From assembly GCA_036971715.1 (NCBI GenBank), contig JAVHJL010000003.1, positions 4,402,001-4,466,000 of the forward strand: 64,000 bases of DNA. Reading direction: 5' to 3'. This document shows positions 36,005 to 46,921 of this stretch, piece by piece; the first letter of the stretch is position 1, and every line of letters starts with the position of its first letter. Source of the stretch: Arthrobotrys musiformis. Taxonomy: Eukaryota; Ascomycota; Orbiliomycetes; Orbiliales; Orbiliaceae. The notes beneath the pieces are model-generated. The model was not told the DNA's origin. It saw only the letters and a program-made list of their open reading frames with translations, and did no database searches. The translations under genes and the position numbers were made by a program.

Positions 36005-37532
36005 TTTCAGAAGGTTTTCGACGACGAGCCGCCGATTGAGGAAAGGATGCTTAGGAGAAGCATAGAAATTGATCGGCTCCTCTGGCTACTCATAAATATA
36101 AGGAATCATGTCGGCCGTATACATATGTCCCCGCCAAACAGTGATGTAACTCTATCATGTATAAATCTGTATGCAATGCCCAATTTCGAAGGAGCTCGGA
36201 CATCCTCGTCTTCTGCACTCGATTCTCTTACTCCACTGTGGCTGATATGACAAGACAGAGGGCGAACGTGAAGTCAAGGTCAAATCGCGAAAATATAATA
36301 AAATGCAGGGAAGATGCTCCACAGCTAGAATATGGCTTGCGCATGTCGGAACCTGCGTCGGCGCGTATTCCGTCCGAAACTTTTTAAATTTTGCGAAAAA
36401 AAAACTAATATCAGGCCCATGGAATGCTGGAGGCCTGCATTTCTTTGATTACTGATCGAAACAACTGCAGACTAACTACCCAATTGTTTAGCAGGTCCAG
36501 CCACGCGGGTTAAGGTATGGTAATCTCGGGGAAGTTTTCATGCTGACATGGGGATCTTGGCGAGCGACCAGGGCCATACCTAAGCCATAACCGAGAGCTT
36601 AACTGAACCTCAGATCCTTCACGTACGCACTTCCATCCCTTGACCTTGTAGAATGATTATTCGGACGACAATATATGTGTCCGTTGATATAGGTGGTTTT
36701 TTTGCGAAAAAGATAAAAATCTTTTTTGAATGGCCTCAGCTGCAGTGGTACGACCAGATGACTCCATACGACTATGTATACCTATCCCAGCAACAAGCTT
36801 ACAAGGTATAATTTTTGTCCATGGCAAATAAGTCGCTGAAAAGCTTTTGGCGATTGGAAAGAAGGTTCTGGTCCGTGTATGGCTAAGTACCCACGATAGT
36901 TTGTTTGCTTCTAGGACTCCATGCATATGATGCAGAAACACCCATTCTTGATCCACTTTTCCCTTGCGCCAAGTTGCGGGCTGGCACCAATTGAATCGAA
37001 CCAGTTTTCTGCGGCCTGTCCGCGATTTTGCCCGTGATCCGGCCCACCATCATGATATCCGGCCCAGCTACATACATGCTACGCCGCGGTTTAAAGTCTC
37101 ATGCCTACAATCTCGCAAATTTTGATGTAAGCTGAGACAAGGCAGGCAAGCCAGATCGAATCGATGCATGGTGACAAGACATAGCTGCGGTCCGAGACTA
37201 TGCAGTCATGGTTGCGCGCAGGCGCAAACTATCGTTAGAGCTCGACGCCATGCAGATATTCATGGGCTTTGATTGTTGCGGTATTTTGCCGGCATGCAGG
37301 GATGTATTGGCTAGCGGAGGACCCTGCAAAATACTCCACAAACATATGACCGGGTTCGGCGTTCAACCTCGACAAGCTTCTTCGTCGATTCTCACTCATG
37401 ACAAGGCGAAGGAAAGATAATGACCATGCTACCTGTGAATATAGATATATTAGAACGAGTTCTTTGCAAAGTGAATTTCTTTGTCTGCGCACCCCGTAGC
37501 AGCTCCTCGGCTTTCTGGCCATACAATCGAAC
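36005..37532. other. Divergent promoter region between two surface-protein genes
   Basis: No gene is seen. A TATA-like ATAAATATAAG at about 36092-36102 lies ~90 bp upstream of the WSC gene start. The remaining short frames lack features. The region separates two divergently transcribed secreted-protein genes. Confidence 0.5.
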
Positions 37533-39798
37533 ATGCTGGGTGATTCAATTTCAAAGGCCGTTTTGGCCCTTTGCGTCTTGAGCATATACATCTCGACCGT
37601 GCTAGCGTATCCATTCAAAGATGGTGTCGGCTTGCGGTATAATCTGAGGAAGAGGGGACCAGAGCTTTGCCCTGCCGTCTATCAAGAAGGACTTGTTCCG
37701 TTCTTCGCTTTTCCTCAATCCGTTTTTGTTGCTATCACTAGCACTACTACAACTACCAGGTAAGAACTCCAGAACTGCACAGGTGAAGTTCATTCCAGGC
37801 GATTTCTAACATCGCATTTAGGGCAACGACAACCGCCCAGACTACCACCACCACTACCACTACAAGGCCAACGACTACACCAACTACTACTGTCATAACC
37901 ACCACAAGGACAACCACCAGTTCAACAACTACTCCTTTCCAAGTAGTTTGCCCAAGCTCCCCGCCTTCGTGTGAGGCGAATGGTTGTTCTGGTACGGTCG
38001 TCAGCGGCACCCCCGCCTGTCGGTCCACGAATTTCGCGGGATGTAGCTGTGTCCCATCGGCCAATACCCCTGGCTATACTTGCCCGAACCAAAGCTGCAG
38101 CGCAAATAACTGCGCCGGTAGCTTTGACAATAACGGCGCCGGTTCAACTTGCAAAAACTATGGGGCGGGTTGTTCTTGCACACCTACCACTGCTATGTGC
38201 GGTACAGCGCAAAGCTGTGACGCGGGTGGATGTGCAGGAACATTCGATTCTGGAACGGTTGCTACTTGTAAAGCCAATTGGGCTACTTGCCGCTGTAACC
38301 CAACAGCTAATACTTGTGGTAACCCTCAATCGTGTGATTCGAACGGCTGTGCTGGCACGTTCGATTCGGATGGGTTTGCTACTTGTAAAGGTAACTATGC
38401 TACCTGCCGCTGCAGCCCAACTACAAACACTTGTGGGAATGCTGCGTCTTGCGATGCGGGTGGTTGTGCTGGAAGCTTCGATTCCAATGGAATTGCGACT
38501 TGTAAGGGCAATTATGCAACCTGCCGTTGTAATCCAACTACGAATACTTGTGGAAACCCTCAATCCTGCGATTTGAACGGTTGTGCTGGTACATTCGACT
38601 CAAATGGACGGGCGACTTGCGTAAGTTATATCCATTCATGTCAGCTATTTATAATATACGGAGCTAACATCTACACAGAAAGGAAGATATGCAACCTGCC
38701 AGTGTACTCCTACACAAGGTAGTGGAGGAACATGCGGAAACCGTGCAAGTTGTGATGCTAACAATTGCGCTGGCCGCTACCTCGGCAACAATCCCTACCC
38801 CCAATGTACCAATTACTACGCTCCTTGTTACTGCAATCCGACAGATAACACCTGTGGTGATCCCCAAAGCTGCGGAAACAATGGATGCAACGGTGCTTGG
38901 GATGGGAGCACAGGTATTGCCCGGTGTACGGGCAATTTCGTCGGGTGTAGGTGTACCCCTACCCAAGGCAGCGGCGGCACTTGTGGAAATCGTGCGAGCT
39001 GCGATAGCAATAACTGCGCTGGTCGCTTCCTCGGGAATAACCCATACCCGCAGTGTACCAACGCCTATGCACCATGTTACTGTAATCCAACGGATAACAC
39101 CTGCGGCAGCCCACAGAGTTGTGATGCAAATGGATGCAACGGTGGCTGGGATGGAGATACCGGTATCGCGAGATGTACCGGAAACTTCATAGGCTGCAGG
39201 TGTAGTCCCACATCTAACACATGCGGTGCCAGAGCAAGTTGTTTCAGCGGTGGCTGTGCCGGAAGGAGAGGTAGTGATGGTGTTTGGCGGTGCACAGGGA
39301 AGTACGCACCGTGTGGTTGCTACTATAATTCCTTCTGGGGGTATCTCGATAGAGATCCCGGCTGGACCGGAGGAAGATACGAGCTTAGGTCCAACGAGAA
39401 CGAGTGCAGTAAGTGATCAATTGTCCCTTATCGTTAGAAATTTGTTATTGGAAAATACTAACTGAAATGCGCGGCGCCTAGCGAATCTCCCATCAAACTG
39501 GAATGATGTCGCAAGTTCGATCTTAGTCAGTTCTTGGGTGGTCCGATGCCAATTTTATGAGTACGTTTGCATCCCCATCCCAACTACATTCAGAACTCAG
39601 GATATCAGCTAACTAATGTGGTATTTCAGAAATGTAAACTGCGGTGGGCTTAGCATCGCGGGTAATTCAGATCGCAATTCTGGAAGCGGCTCTTGGGATC
39701 TCCAGGGCGCAAACTCCTACTTTGACAACAAGATATCCTCATACAAATGTTGGCTCGATCCTTTGACCTGGTGTGGGGACGTGCCTTGCCACGGATAA
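37533..39798 (+). CDS. Secreted Cys-rich tandem-repeat protein with Thr-rich stalk
   Basis: Model: join(37533..37759, 37822..38620, 38679..39408, 39482..39560, 39630..39798), 667 aa, phases consistent. A signal peptide (1-25) is followed by an LRKRG site, then a Thr-rich stalk (about 70-115). Residues ~120-590 are Cys-rich repeats of one plan: TCG-x-x-x-SCD-x-x-GCAGTFD-x(4)-ATCKGNYATCRC. One subtype is tandem at 39 residues (117 bp). A second, longer unit of 83 residues (249 bp, starting GSGGTCGNRASCD) occurs twice. The final ~75 residues after two more introns (NCGGLSIAGNSD ... YFDNKISSYKCW) look like a separate small domain, perhaps beta/gamma-crystallin-like (weak). No catalytic motif. Probably a wall or matrix protein. 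The repeats could recombine, so copy number may vary. Confidence 0.8.
38309..38620 (+). repeat. 117-bp coding tandem repeat
   Basis: Units start at 38309, 38426 and 38543 (AAYACTTGTGG at each), exactly 117 bp apart, the third cut by an intron donor at 38621. Substitutions are mostly at codon third positions, so the repeat is kept by protein selection. Confidence 0.85.
38718..39215 (+). repeat. 249-bp coding tandem duplication
   Basis: Two units of 83 codons start at 38718 and 38967, both encoding QGSGGTCGNRASCD... and NPYPQCTN. They are highly similar at DNA level. Confidence 0.8.
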
Positions 39799-40057
39799 AA
39801 CTAATGAGGTTTTTGTAAGGCCTTTCAAGAGAGTTTTATGTACATGTGCGTGTGTGTAGGCTTTCTATAAGCCTTTTAGACGAATTATTATGGCGAAGAT
39901 CTAAATTCCTAGCTATTTAATAAAATTTCGATGTTTTCGTACGAGAATCTCGCAATTCAGAATGCTCTCTGCCGTAGTTAGCTCGTAATGCGCTTATCTG
40001 CCTCTGAATTTTGGAGAAGTGGCTCCCTCGGTTTCGGATTCGTATTTGACGCGTTGA

Positions 40058-42127
40058 CTACACTGGTGGATTCTGAGGCCTGTGTAGGTAGGTCTGCCAA
40101 ATAAAATCTGGGTCGGGCGAAGGAATTGAGGGCTCTGCAGCCAGATTGAACCTCTTCCGATACTTCAAGAAAAGGAACGTAAGTACGATAAATAGAGAAC
40201 CTCCCCCGCCGCCCAAAGTACTCGCCAATAGTATAGTAATTCTCTTCTTCCGTTCGGTAGCTGCGGGCTCGTCTCCGGATATTTGGCTGAGATCGGGGCT
40301 GCTTGGCCCTCCCAAGTCGATAATTTCCTCCTCTTCCTCTTTAAGTTTTGCTATTGCTATTCCAGTAATACTAGCTGTCGTACTGTTCCCTGGCTTCATT
40401 ACGACATAAGCCCGACTGTTAAGTTTCTTCCGTTAGGGATCGTTCGTTGATAGATTTCAGGTTGTACTAGCGTTCAGGATCAAATACTTCCCTTAGAAAT
40501 GGCCCCCCTAGAATGAAAGAATATCCTTGCATATCTTCCGCTGTGGATATCGACAAAAAGCATATATTGGATTGAGTACCTTCTGGGAGATACCTATGAA
40601 CGGAAGTCTCGGCCCGCGGCGCGTCGACGGTTTTTAGATCCGCAAGAGGGATTTTGATTACTACGGTATCGAATTCAAATTCTATGGCAGCATCGGGGTC
40701 GATAGTGTCATCGCAATCGATGAAAAGGTAATTGAGCAGATCGTTTCTTCCGTAAGGGAATGTAAAAGTCTCTAAATGGAGGCGAATGCTTTTGAGCAAA
40801 TCTGGTGGAACAACAAGATATCTTATGATGTGGTCAACAATATTGAATTAACACAACGATAGGGTATGCGAGGCCGGCCCGAGAATGAAGAATATATACA
40901 CTTACGGTGACCAAGGATTAATAAGTGCTATTGACTCCTTCGGTTGCTCAAACTTGATGCTGTCTGTTTCCGCAAACACACTATTCGAGAAAACCTTGAC
41001 CTTTGGAGTTGGAACTTCACCCCACGCGCCCGGACTTTTCCAGGAATCGAAATTTCCATAAATCTTCTTCCTATCCACGCCACCAATGACAATTTGTCCG
41101 CCGGTCGCGCGTGGGTTTCTGACATCGTAGAAACTGATGTAAGAGTCATGGATCTTGCCCTGCTCGACGAGTGTGGTTACATAGCTGGAGGAACTTGAAC
41201 TGTTCAGCCCCAGCCCGAGAAACGGCGGTATGTTCCAAGAATCGCCGACCCCGAAACGAAAATCAACGGGTACTGCGCCCGCAGTGACGACGTCATCATA
41301 CCAGTAGCCGTTTACCTACCGCGTGGTATAGGGTTAGATATGCTCAATGCGCCTTGCTAGACTGCCTACTCGATTAAGGCGGGAGTCCCCATACCGAGTC
41401 GCTATTCGAAAAGCTGCTTGAACCCAATGAGAAAGGGACGCTGGTGGAGTTGCTGCTAGGGGAATCTATGCGTCATCAGTTTATTAGCGGTGAATATTTT
41501 GAACTCGTTGATTGAGATCAGCTTGCTAATACATACAGTATCCACTGGTCTTCGCGAATCCGCAGGCTTTGGCGCTAACGGAGTGATTCCCGCAAAACGA
41601 ATTTAAAGCCTTAATATTCGGAACCCAAGTAATATTTCCAGCAGCTAATTGAAGGGCTATAGGTTGGCCATCTAAACAAAACCATCGGGTTGGATATATT
41701 AGATGTTGTTTGGTGGTCAGGAGACGGGGACCGGTTGGATCAATGAAAATGAAGACAAGCCCCCCTACCGGAACCAAATTTCAGAGTAGTATAAATAGCA
41801 GGATCAAGTTCCCCAATTTCAGTGTTTTCCTACTAAATATTAGTTGAAAACTTTGATTATTGTGGGACCTGCAAAACTTGATATAGCGCTAGCATGGAGG
41901 GTAGTATTGTATCTTACACGATGCGTAGATAGAACGACATGTTTTTGCTGGGCTGGCGCCTGCCGTGGGCGTTTTATCGAGTTTGGTAAATTAACAACCG
42001 GAGTTCTCCATCTGGTTTTCAAATTTTTAGGCACAAAGAATAGTATGAGGATTGACAAACTTAAGATGAAGAAAACAGTGGCCGCCCGGACAATATCCAG
42101 AAACAAGGACCCTTGATTTTTTGCCAT
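40058..42127 (-). CDS. Membrane-anchored aspartic-protease homologue lacking catalytic Asp
   Basis: Model: complement(join(40058..40426, 40488..40821, 40906..41315, 41395..41465, 41537..41671, 41769..41829, 41918..42127)), 529 aa. The N-terminal 30 residues hold a hydrophobic signal or anchor segment. The pepsin (A1) fold is recognisable: PAIYTTLKFGSDGQPIALQL, GNITWVPNI, NGYWYDDVVTAGAV, PFLGLGLNSSS, SYISFYDVRNPRATGGQIVIGGVD, FILGGPFLR, AYVVM. The first DTGS position reads AAGN and the second D(S/T)GT reads NPWS, so both catalytic aspartates are missing and proteolysis is not expected. A C-terminal helix (about 440-470) with a basic flank suggests a plasma-membrane anchor. The junction between the last two exons is uncertain: the acceptor nearest a good branch site (AACAG, ending 40416) breaks frame, while AAG ending 40427 keeps it. 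Confidence 0.76.
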
Positions 42128-42907
42128 TTCCCAACTTGTGGATTTAAAATTCGATCATAAAGAAATGGAAAACTAATAATTTCGGGCTAGAACCGGATAC
42201 CTTATGTGAAACGAAACGTCGGAGATCTCCTTCATATCATAGGGCTCCCGCTATTACACACAGCCAATCGGCATGCGTCAAAAGCTTCCCCTCTCTTTGC
42301 ATCTTCGATTTCAGCCTCACGATGCATATGGTGCGTTGAAATTTGGCATACTGCATCTTGGCTTGTCGGGCTATTAGGCGAGGAAAACTGCTGCCAAGGT
42401 TACTCTGCTTGAAGGCTTCTGTTCTTTCTAATTCTGCATAGCGACCGCGATCGATCGCTATATCCTCAAGTTCACCCATCTTTGCAAATTGCTATCATGT
42501 TTATAGCTTGATGCTGCCGCTATTACATATTGGCTATTACAATAAATTATTTGTTGCCACAGGTAGCTCGACCCTACAGTATACCATAAAGTTTGGAGGC
42601 TTGACAGAGGTATGACGTTATGCAATGACGACCATATGCGTTGGATGTTGTATTTTTGAGCGCCCTGATTGGCCAAGAGTGCCAAGATATGGTACCCAAA
42701 GCGGCTCGGACCCACTGCCGCGCGAGCCTCAAACTCTTTCCCCAGGCATGAACACAGGCGCGGGGTATGAGCACACGATCGACTACGATTCTTGGGCATC
42801 ACGGAGATCGTAGCTAACTCAACCACACGGCGGCTGTGCCATCGGCACGAGGGGCGGCCAATTGGGCCATAAATACAGGTCTATAGGCCTTGTCCCCACC
42901 CGGCACG
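42128..42907. other. Divergent promoter region
   Basis: It lies between two divergently transcribed genes. Short frames only. An ATAAATAC element at about 42869 could be a core promoter for the DUF2828 gene. Confidence 0.45.
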
Positions 42908-45184
42908 ATGTCATCCTCAATCCGCGCCTTCTCTCTCGGCGCCCTCAGACGTCAGTGGCTTTCAAAGGTCAATCGATTTATTTACCGCGTCACGATGAAT
43001 CCCAATCCAAAGGCGTCCCCGGCTTTTACGTCGCAGACTATTACTCTGCCTCATTTACCTGAGCTTTATAAGGCCAATTTTTTGGACTTATTGCTCCCAC
43101 CGCCTGCAGAGGATCCTGTTGCTTCTATCAAAAATGCAACTCCCGTCCCGGAGAACCCGATGATATCGGCGCTTGATAATATTAGCAACGAGGTTAGGAC
43201 GGAGAATAATGCTCCGGCATTACGTTCAACCAAAAGCCCCCTGTTGGATGCATTCCACCGCCCGGCGGCCCACCACGATCCTTTTCGAATTAGTGAGATC
43301 TTCGAGAAGGCATGGAAAGAGGACCCTGAGTTTACTTTGAGGATAATCTTTTACCTAAGGAGTATCCATGATGGTAAAAGCGACCGGAAGCTTTTCTATC
43401 GAGCTTGGAGTTGGCTTTACTACAAGCATCCGCGAACGGCTATTGGTAATTTACATAAATTGGTCGAGCCACTATGCGAGCGAAAGCTGCGGAAGGGCGA
43501 TGAGAGAAATTTGCCTGGGATGCCTCATGGATATTGGAAGGACTTGTTGAATATCCTTTGTCTTGTTGCTACGAATCGGCTGGGCCAAGAGGATCATTAC
43601 AATCTTGGGTCGGGAAAGAGTATTACCAACCCTCGCGGTATCCCCCATCGAAAGCAGAGGCAAAACGTTCGATACCAAGATTTGTGCAAAAAGCTTTCCG
43701 ATGACCCCAAATTCCGGGCTCTATACGTCGCCGTCGCCCGGCTCTTTGTCGATCAGATCGCGTCTGACGCAAGCCTTCGGGACCAACTGGAGAAGACAAC
43801 AGACCGAGAAGTTCGTTCCGCGCTACAATGGCGGATCAGCCTTGCTGGAAAATGGGGCCCGACTCCGGGTCGCTCTCACGATCGGATAACAAATATATCT
43901 ACTGCTATTGCTCAACTTCTTCACGCCAGTCGTGAGTCTCAGTCGTGGATATACCCGTCATCTCTATCTGGCTTCGATCACACTGGTCCATTATCAGTTG
44001 AACAGGCCAGGACGCTCCGGTCATTTCTTCAACGCTGGTTTCTTGCTCCCCTCCGTGCCCAAAGCCAATGCCCCGAACCATTCATGTCTGCAAATATGTG
44101 GTCTTCGATCAATTACTCGCGGGTACCCTCGGTTTGCATGTCCAATAACTCAGAAAAATTCTTGAAACATGATTCGGAGCGTTTTTCAAGGTTCATGTTT
44201 GACGTCTCTATTGGAAAGAAGACAATTTCAGGAGCCACGCTTTTGCCTCACGAGATTCTGATGCGGCTGCTGGAGTACGACAAGGACCTCGAGTCCGTCA
44301 ATATGCAAAAGGCGGAGACCGAAGACGGCGTTGACAGGCTTAAGAAGAAATTCTTTGAAACCCAGATAGCTGTTGCAAGCGCCCAATGGAGCACACTAAT
44401 AGATCGACTGAAGCAATCCGGAAGCATCGATAACGCGATCGCCGTTTGCGATGTCAGCGGAAGTATGGGCATTTTAAACGACTATACGAACCGCAAAACT
44501 CCTGAGCCGATCTTCCCCGCTATTGCAATGTCCATGCTACTCGCAACCCTTGCTAAACCGCCATTCAACAACGGGTTCATTACGTTCTCCGCCGATCCAC
44601 AATATCTACGGTTAAGCGAGCTGTCCGGGATAGTTAAAAACGCGAGAAAGATGGGTGAGGCAAATTGGAGTATGAACACTGATTTACGGAAGGTTTTCAC
44701 CGGCCTGCTTCTTCCACTAGCGAAGAAACATAATTTGAAGAAGGAGGATATGATCAAGAGGATATTTGTGTTCTCAGATATGCAGTTTGATGAGAGTAGG
44801 AGGGAGTCTTATTATAGTGGCCGTCCGCAATCCGAGCCCTGGGAGACGACATACGACATTATCAAGAAAGACTATGAGGAGGCGGGCTATGACGTACCGG
44901 AGATCATTTACTGGGATTTAGGAAAAGCGGATACGGTCGAGGTGCATGCTGAAAGGGAAGGGGTTGCAATGATGAAGGGTTTCTCCGCCGGGATGATGAA
45001 GGTCTTCCTTGGCGAACAAGAGGATAAAGAAGACGCAATGTTAGTTGATGTTGACGAGAAGGAAGAAGATGGCTTTGTGGTTGTGGGAGAAGCGAAAGCC
45101 AAGGAAGAGGCAATAACACCAATTGGGATCATGAGAAAAGCAGTGATGAAGAAGAGTTTTGATGGATTGGTTGTACTGGATTAG
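42908..45184 (+). CDS. DUF2828 (TROVE/vWA-like) family protein
   Basis: Single exon, 758 aa, taking the ATG at 42908; an alternative start at 42995 (MNPNPKASPAF) is equally usual for the family. The N-terminal two thirds are the DUF2828 helical region (RISEIFEKAWKEDPEFTLRIIFYLRSIHDGKSDRK, cut across several helices). A von Willebrand A-like domain follows with a MIDAS motif VCDVSGSMG near residue 515 and RIFVFSDMQFDES further on. Proteins of this family are related to TROVE/Ro60 RNA-binding proteins, but their role in fungi is not established. The C-terminus is acidic then basic. If the first ATG is used, the first ~28 residues are basic and hydrophobic (LGALRRQWLSKVNRFIYRV) and could target mitochondria; this is inference. 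Confidence 0.9.
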   Translation: MSSSIRAFSLGALRRQWLSKVNRFIYRVTMNPNPKASPAFTSQTITLPHLPELYKANFLDLLLPPPAEDPVASIKNATPVPENPMISALDNISNEVRTENNAPALRSTKSPLLDAFHRPAAHHDPFRISEIFEKAWKEDPEFTLRIIFYLRSIHDGKSDRKLFYRAWSWLYYKHPRTAIGNLHKLVEPLCERKLRKGDERNLPGMPHGYWKDLLNILCLVATNRLGQEDHYNLGSGKSITNPRGIPHRKQRQNVRYQDLCKKLSDDPKFRALYVAVARLFVDQIASDASLRDQLEKTTDREVRSALQWRISLAGKWGPTPGRSHDRITNISTAIAQLLHASRESQSWIYPSSLSGFDHTGPLSVEQARTLRSFLQRWFLAPLRAQSQCPEPFMSANMWSSINYSRVPSVCMSNNSEKFLKHDSERFSRFMFDVSIGKKTISGATLLPHEILMRLLEYDKDLESVNMQKAETEDGVDRLKKKFFETQIAVASAQWSTLIDRLKQSGSIDNAIAVCDVSGSMGILNDYTNRKTPEPIFPAIAMSMLLATLAKPPFNNGFITFSADPQYLRLSELSGIVKNARKMGEANWSMNTDLRKVFTGLLLPLAKKHNLKKEDMIKRIFVFSDMQFDESRRESYYSGRPQSEPWETTYDIIKKDYEEAGYDVPEIIYWDLGKADTVEVHAEREGVAMMKGFSAGMMKVFLGEQEDKEDAMLVDVDEKEEDGFVVVGEAKAKEEAITPIGIMRKAVMKKSFDGLVVLD

Positions 45185-46921
45185 ATGGATGCATGGAGTT
45201 TAGGATGCCACGGGATTTTGGGTTTTAGCGTAACGGCCGGTTAACGGGCGATCAGGTAAGATCGATATCCTGAAGAAGGATTGTGGAAAGCACGGGCAGC
45301 GTTATACAAAGCGCGGGTGCATATGTATAGCTTTGTATAACATCGTGGGATTACATTGGTAGTCGAGTCTCTACTTTTTTGTACAATTCGACACCACTCA
45401 GCTATAAATGTACGATATTGGGTATTACCTCTCTGGAAAATGGAAATAGAAAGAAAAAAACATTCATAAAATATTTAAGGTAAAATCTTTAGAGTGAAAT
45501 ATGAAAAACTGGAGAGGTTCACCTGGTCATTTAGCCGTCTATATGGCTATGGGCTGACATAGCTGCGGAATTTCTGAATGTTTCTCGTCGTCAGAATAAA
45601 GTGGGAGGTTCGGGCCCTACGTTCCACGAGATGCACGTTTATGTCATGGGATGCGCACGAATGGGTGCTGTGTATGTAGTACAGAGCATGGGGCTCGCAA
45701 AGGGCCTCCGGATCAGGCAAATTGAGCCCATGCTGGCTGCTGACGGCCCAGTCTTGTGTATTAACGTTATAGCATTCTATTACCATGGAACATGGTCGTA
45801 CATAATAGTTTTCGTGCCTTTTGCAGCTTAACGTCGACCTCAACACACGATATTTTTCGTCACCCAATTTGTCCGAACCTCCACCGTTTGGATGAATAGA
45901 TGCCCCGTTTCGTATCCCGCGGACTGGATTGGGTTTGGGGATACGATGCTCCCGCTGGATTAAGCCGAGGCTATTCCTATTTTTGTCAAACACACCCCTG
46001 CGAAACATCTCTGCACTAAACCTACCCGGTCTTAGACGAGACGGGCAGCATCATCTCGTCAACATCCGCAAAGCTTGCGCATGCGCTTGAACGGAGATTG
46101 TCGGTGTCGGTGTTCAAGATTGGTCGGTGATATGTGAACAGCCCTATACTCGATGAATAATAATGGAACTATGATTTGGCCCGACGGCGGTGCAAGTTCA
46201 GACTAATCCGAATTTGGTCGTACAGCTTCGCGCTTCAAAGCTTCTCGGAATCGAGGTGCCGGACCTCTTTCTTCTTTCCCTGTCCCCCTTTATGCCATAA
46301 TCCTTTTTTTTCTTTTATCTACGACCCATACTGTTTTAGGTTCCTCAACTTTCGGGGCAGATTTAGGTCCCGAACTTGCGTATGCACATATTGACAAGGG
46401 AGTCAATATCGCAATCCTCAGCTGGAACCACCCCGCGGACCCCGCAAGAGGCCCCAGTCGACCATCCTTAAAAAGCCACAGTGTTCGCTCTTGAAGCTAT
46501 CAGTCTTATTCACAAAAGTGGGAATCTTATACATTGGCACCGGTACTTGTATCAACCTCGTACGAGCCCGTTTTATATAATCCTGACTAACGCTTGCACA
46601 GTTGAGGCTCTGTTAGTCTTGCACGATTGACAGCTTGCTTAACTCTTGAAGCAGTTGTTCATTGTTGACAGTTTATCGCTTGGAAGGGACCTTGAAATTT
46701 TATTTTATATCATTCTTGCAATTCAATTCCAGCATTAACATCACCTTTTTCTTCTCTTTTATTTTTATTTCGAGCCCCTACAGATTGTATCTGCGCCGAT
46801 ACCCCGACAGCCTTCCATTCGGCTAGCCTCGCTAGCTGAATAATAGTCCACCCCCGACGATCGCGAGCTTGTTCAACTAACCACGACCACAACCCTAACT
46901 GAAAGGGGCGCCCAATAAGCC
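45185..46921. other. Intergenic region and P450 promoter
   Basis: No gene is seen. Pyrimidine-rich tracts near 46265-46320 and 46740-46770 and a TATATAA at about 46572 fit a promoter and 5' leader for the P450 gene. Confidence 0.5.

Noticed and set aside
38195..39190. Regular repeats resembling a CRISPR array
   Set aside because: The 117- and 249-bp units are coding, in frame, Cys-conserved and in a eukaryotic genome.
41840..42127. Separate 95-aa membrane protein
   Set aside because: Splicing at 41917 (GTAAGA) joins it in phase to the aspartic-protease homologue, giving it a signal-anchor N-terminus.
45547..46008. 153-aa minus-strand open frame
   Set aside because: It has no family resemblance, no splice partners and lies in a promoter-like region.
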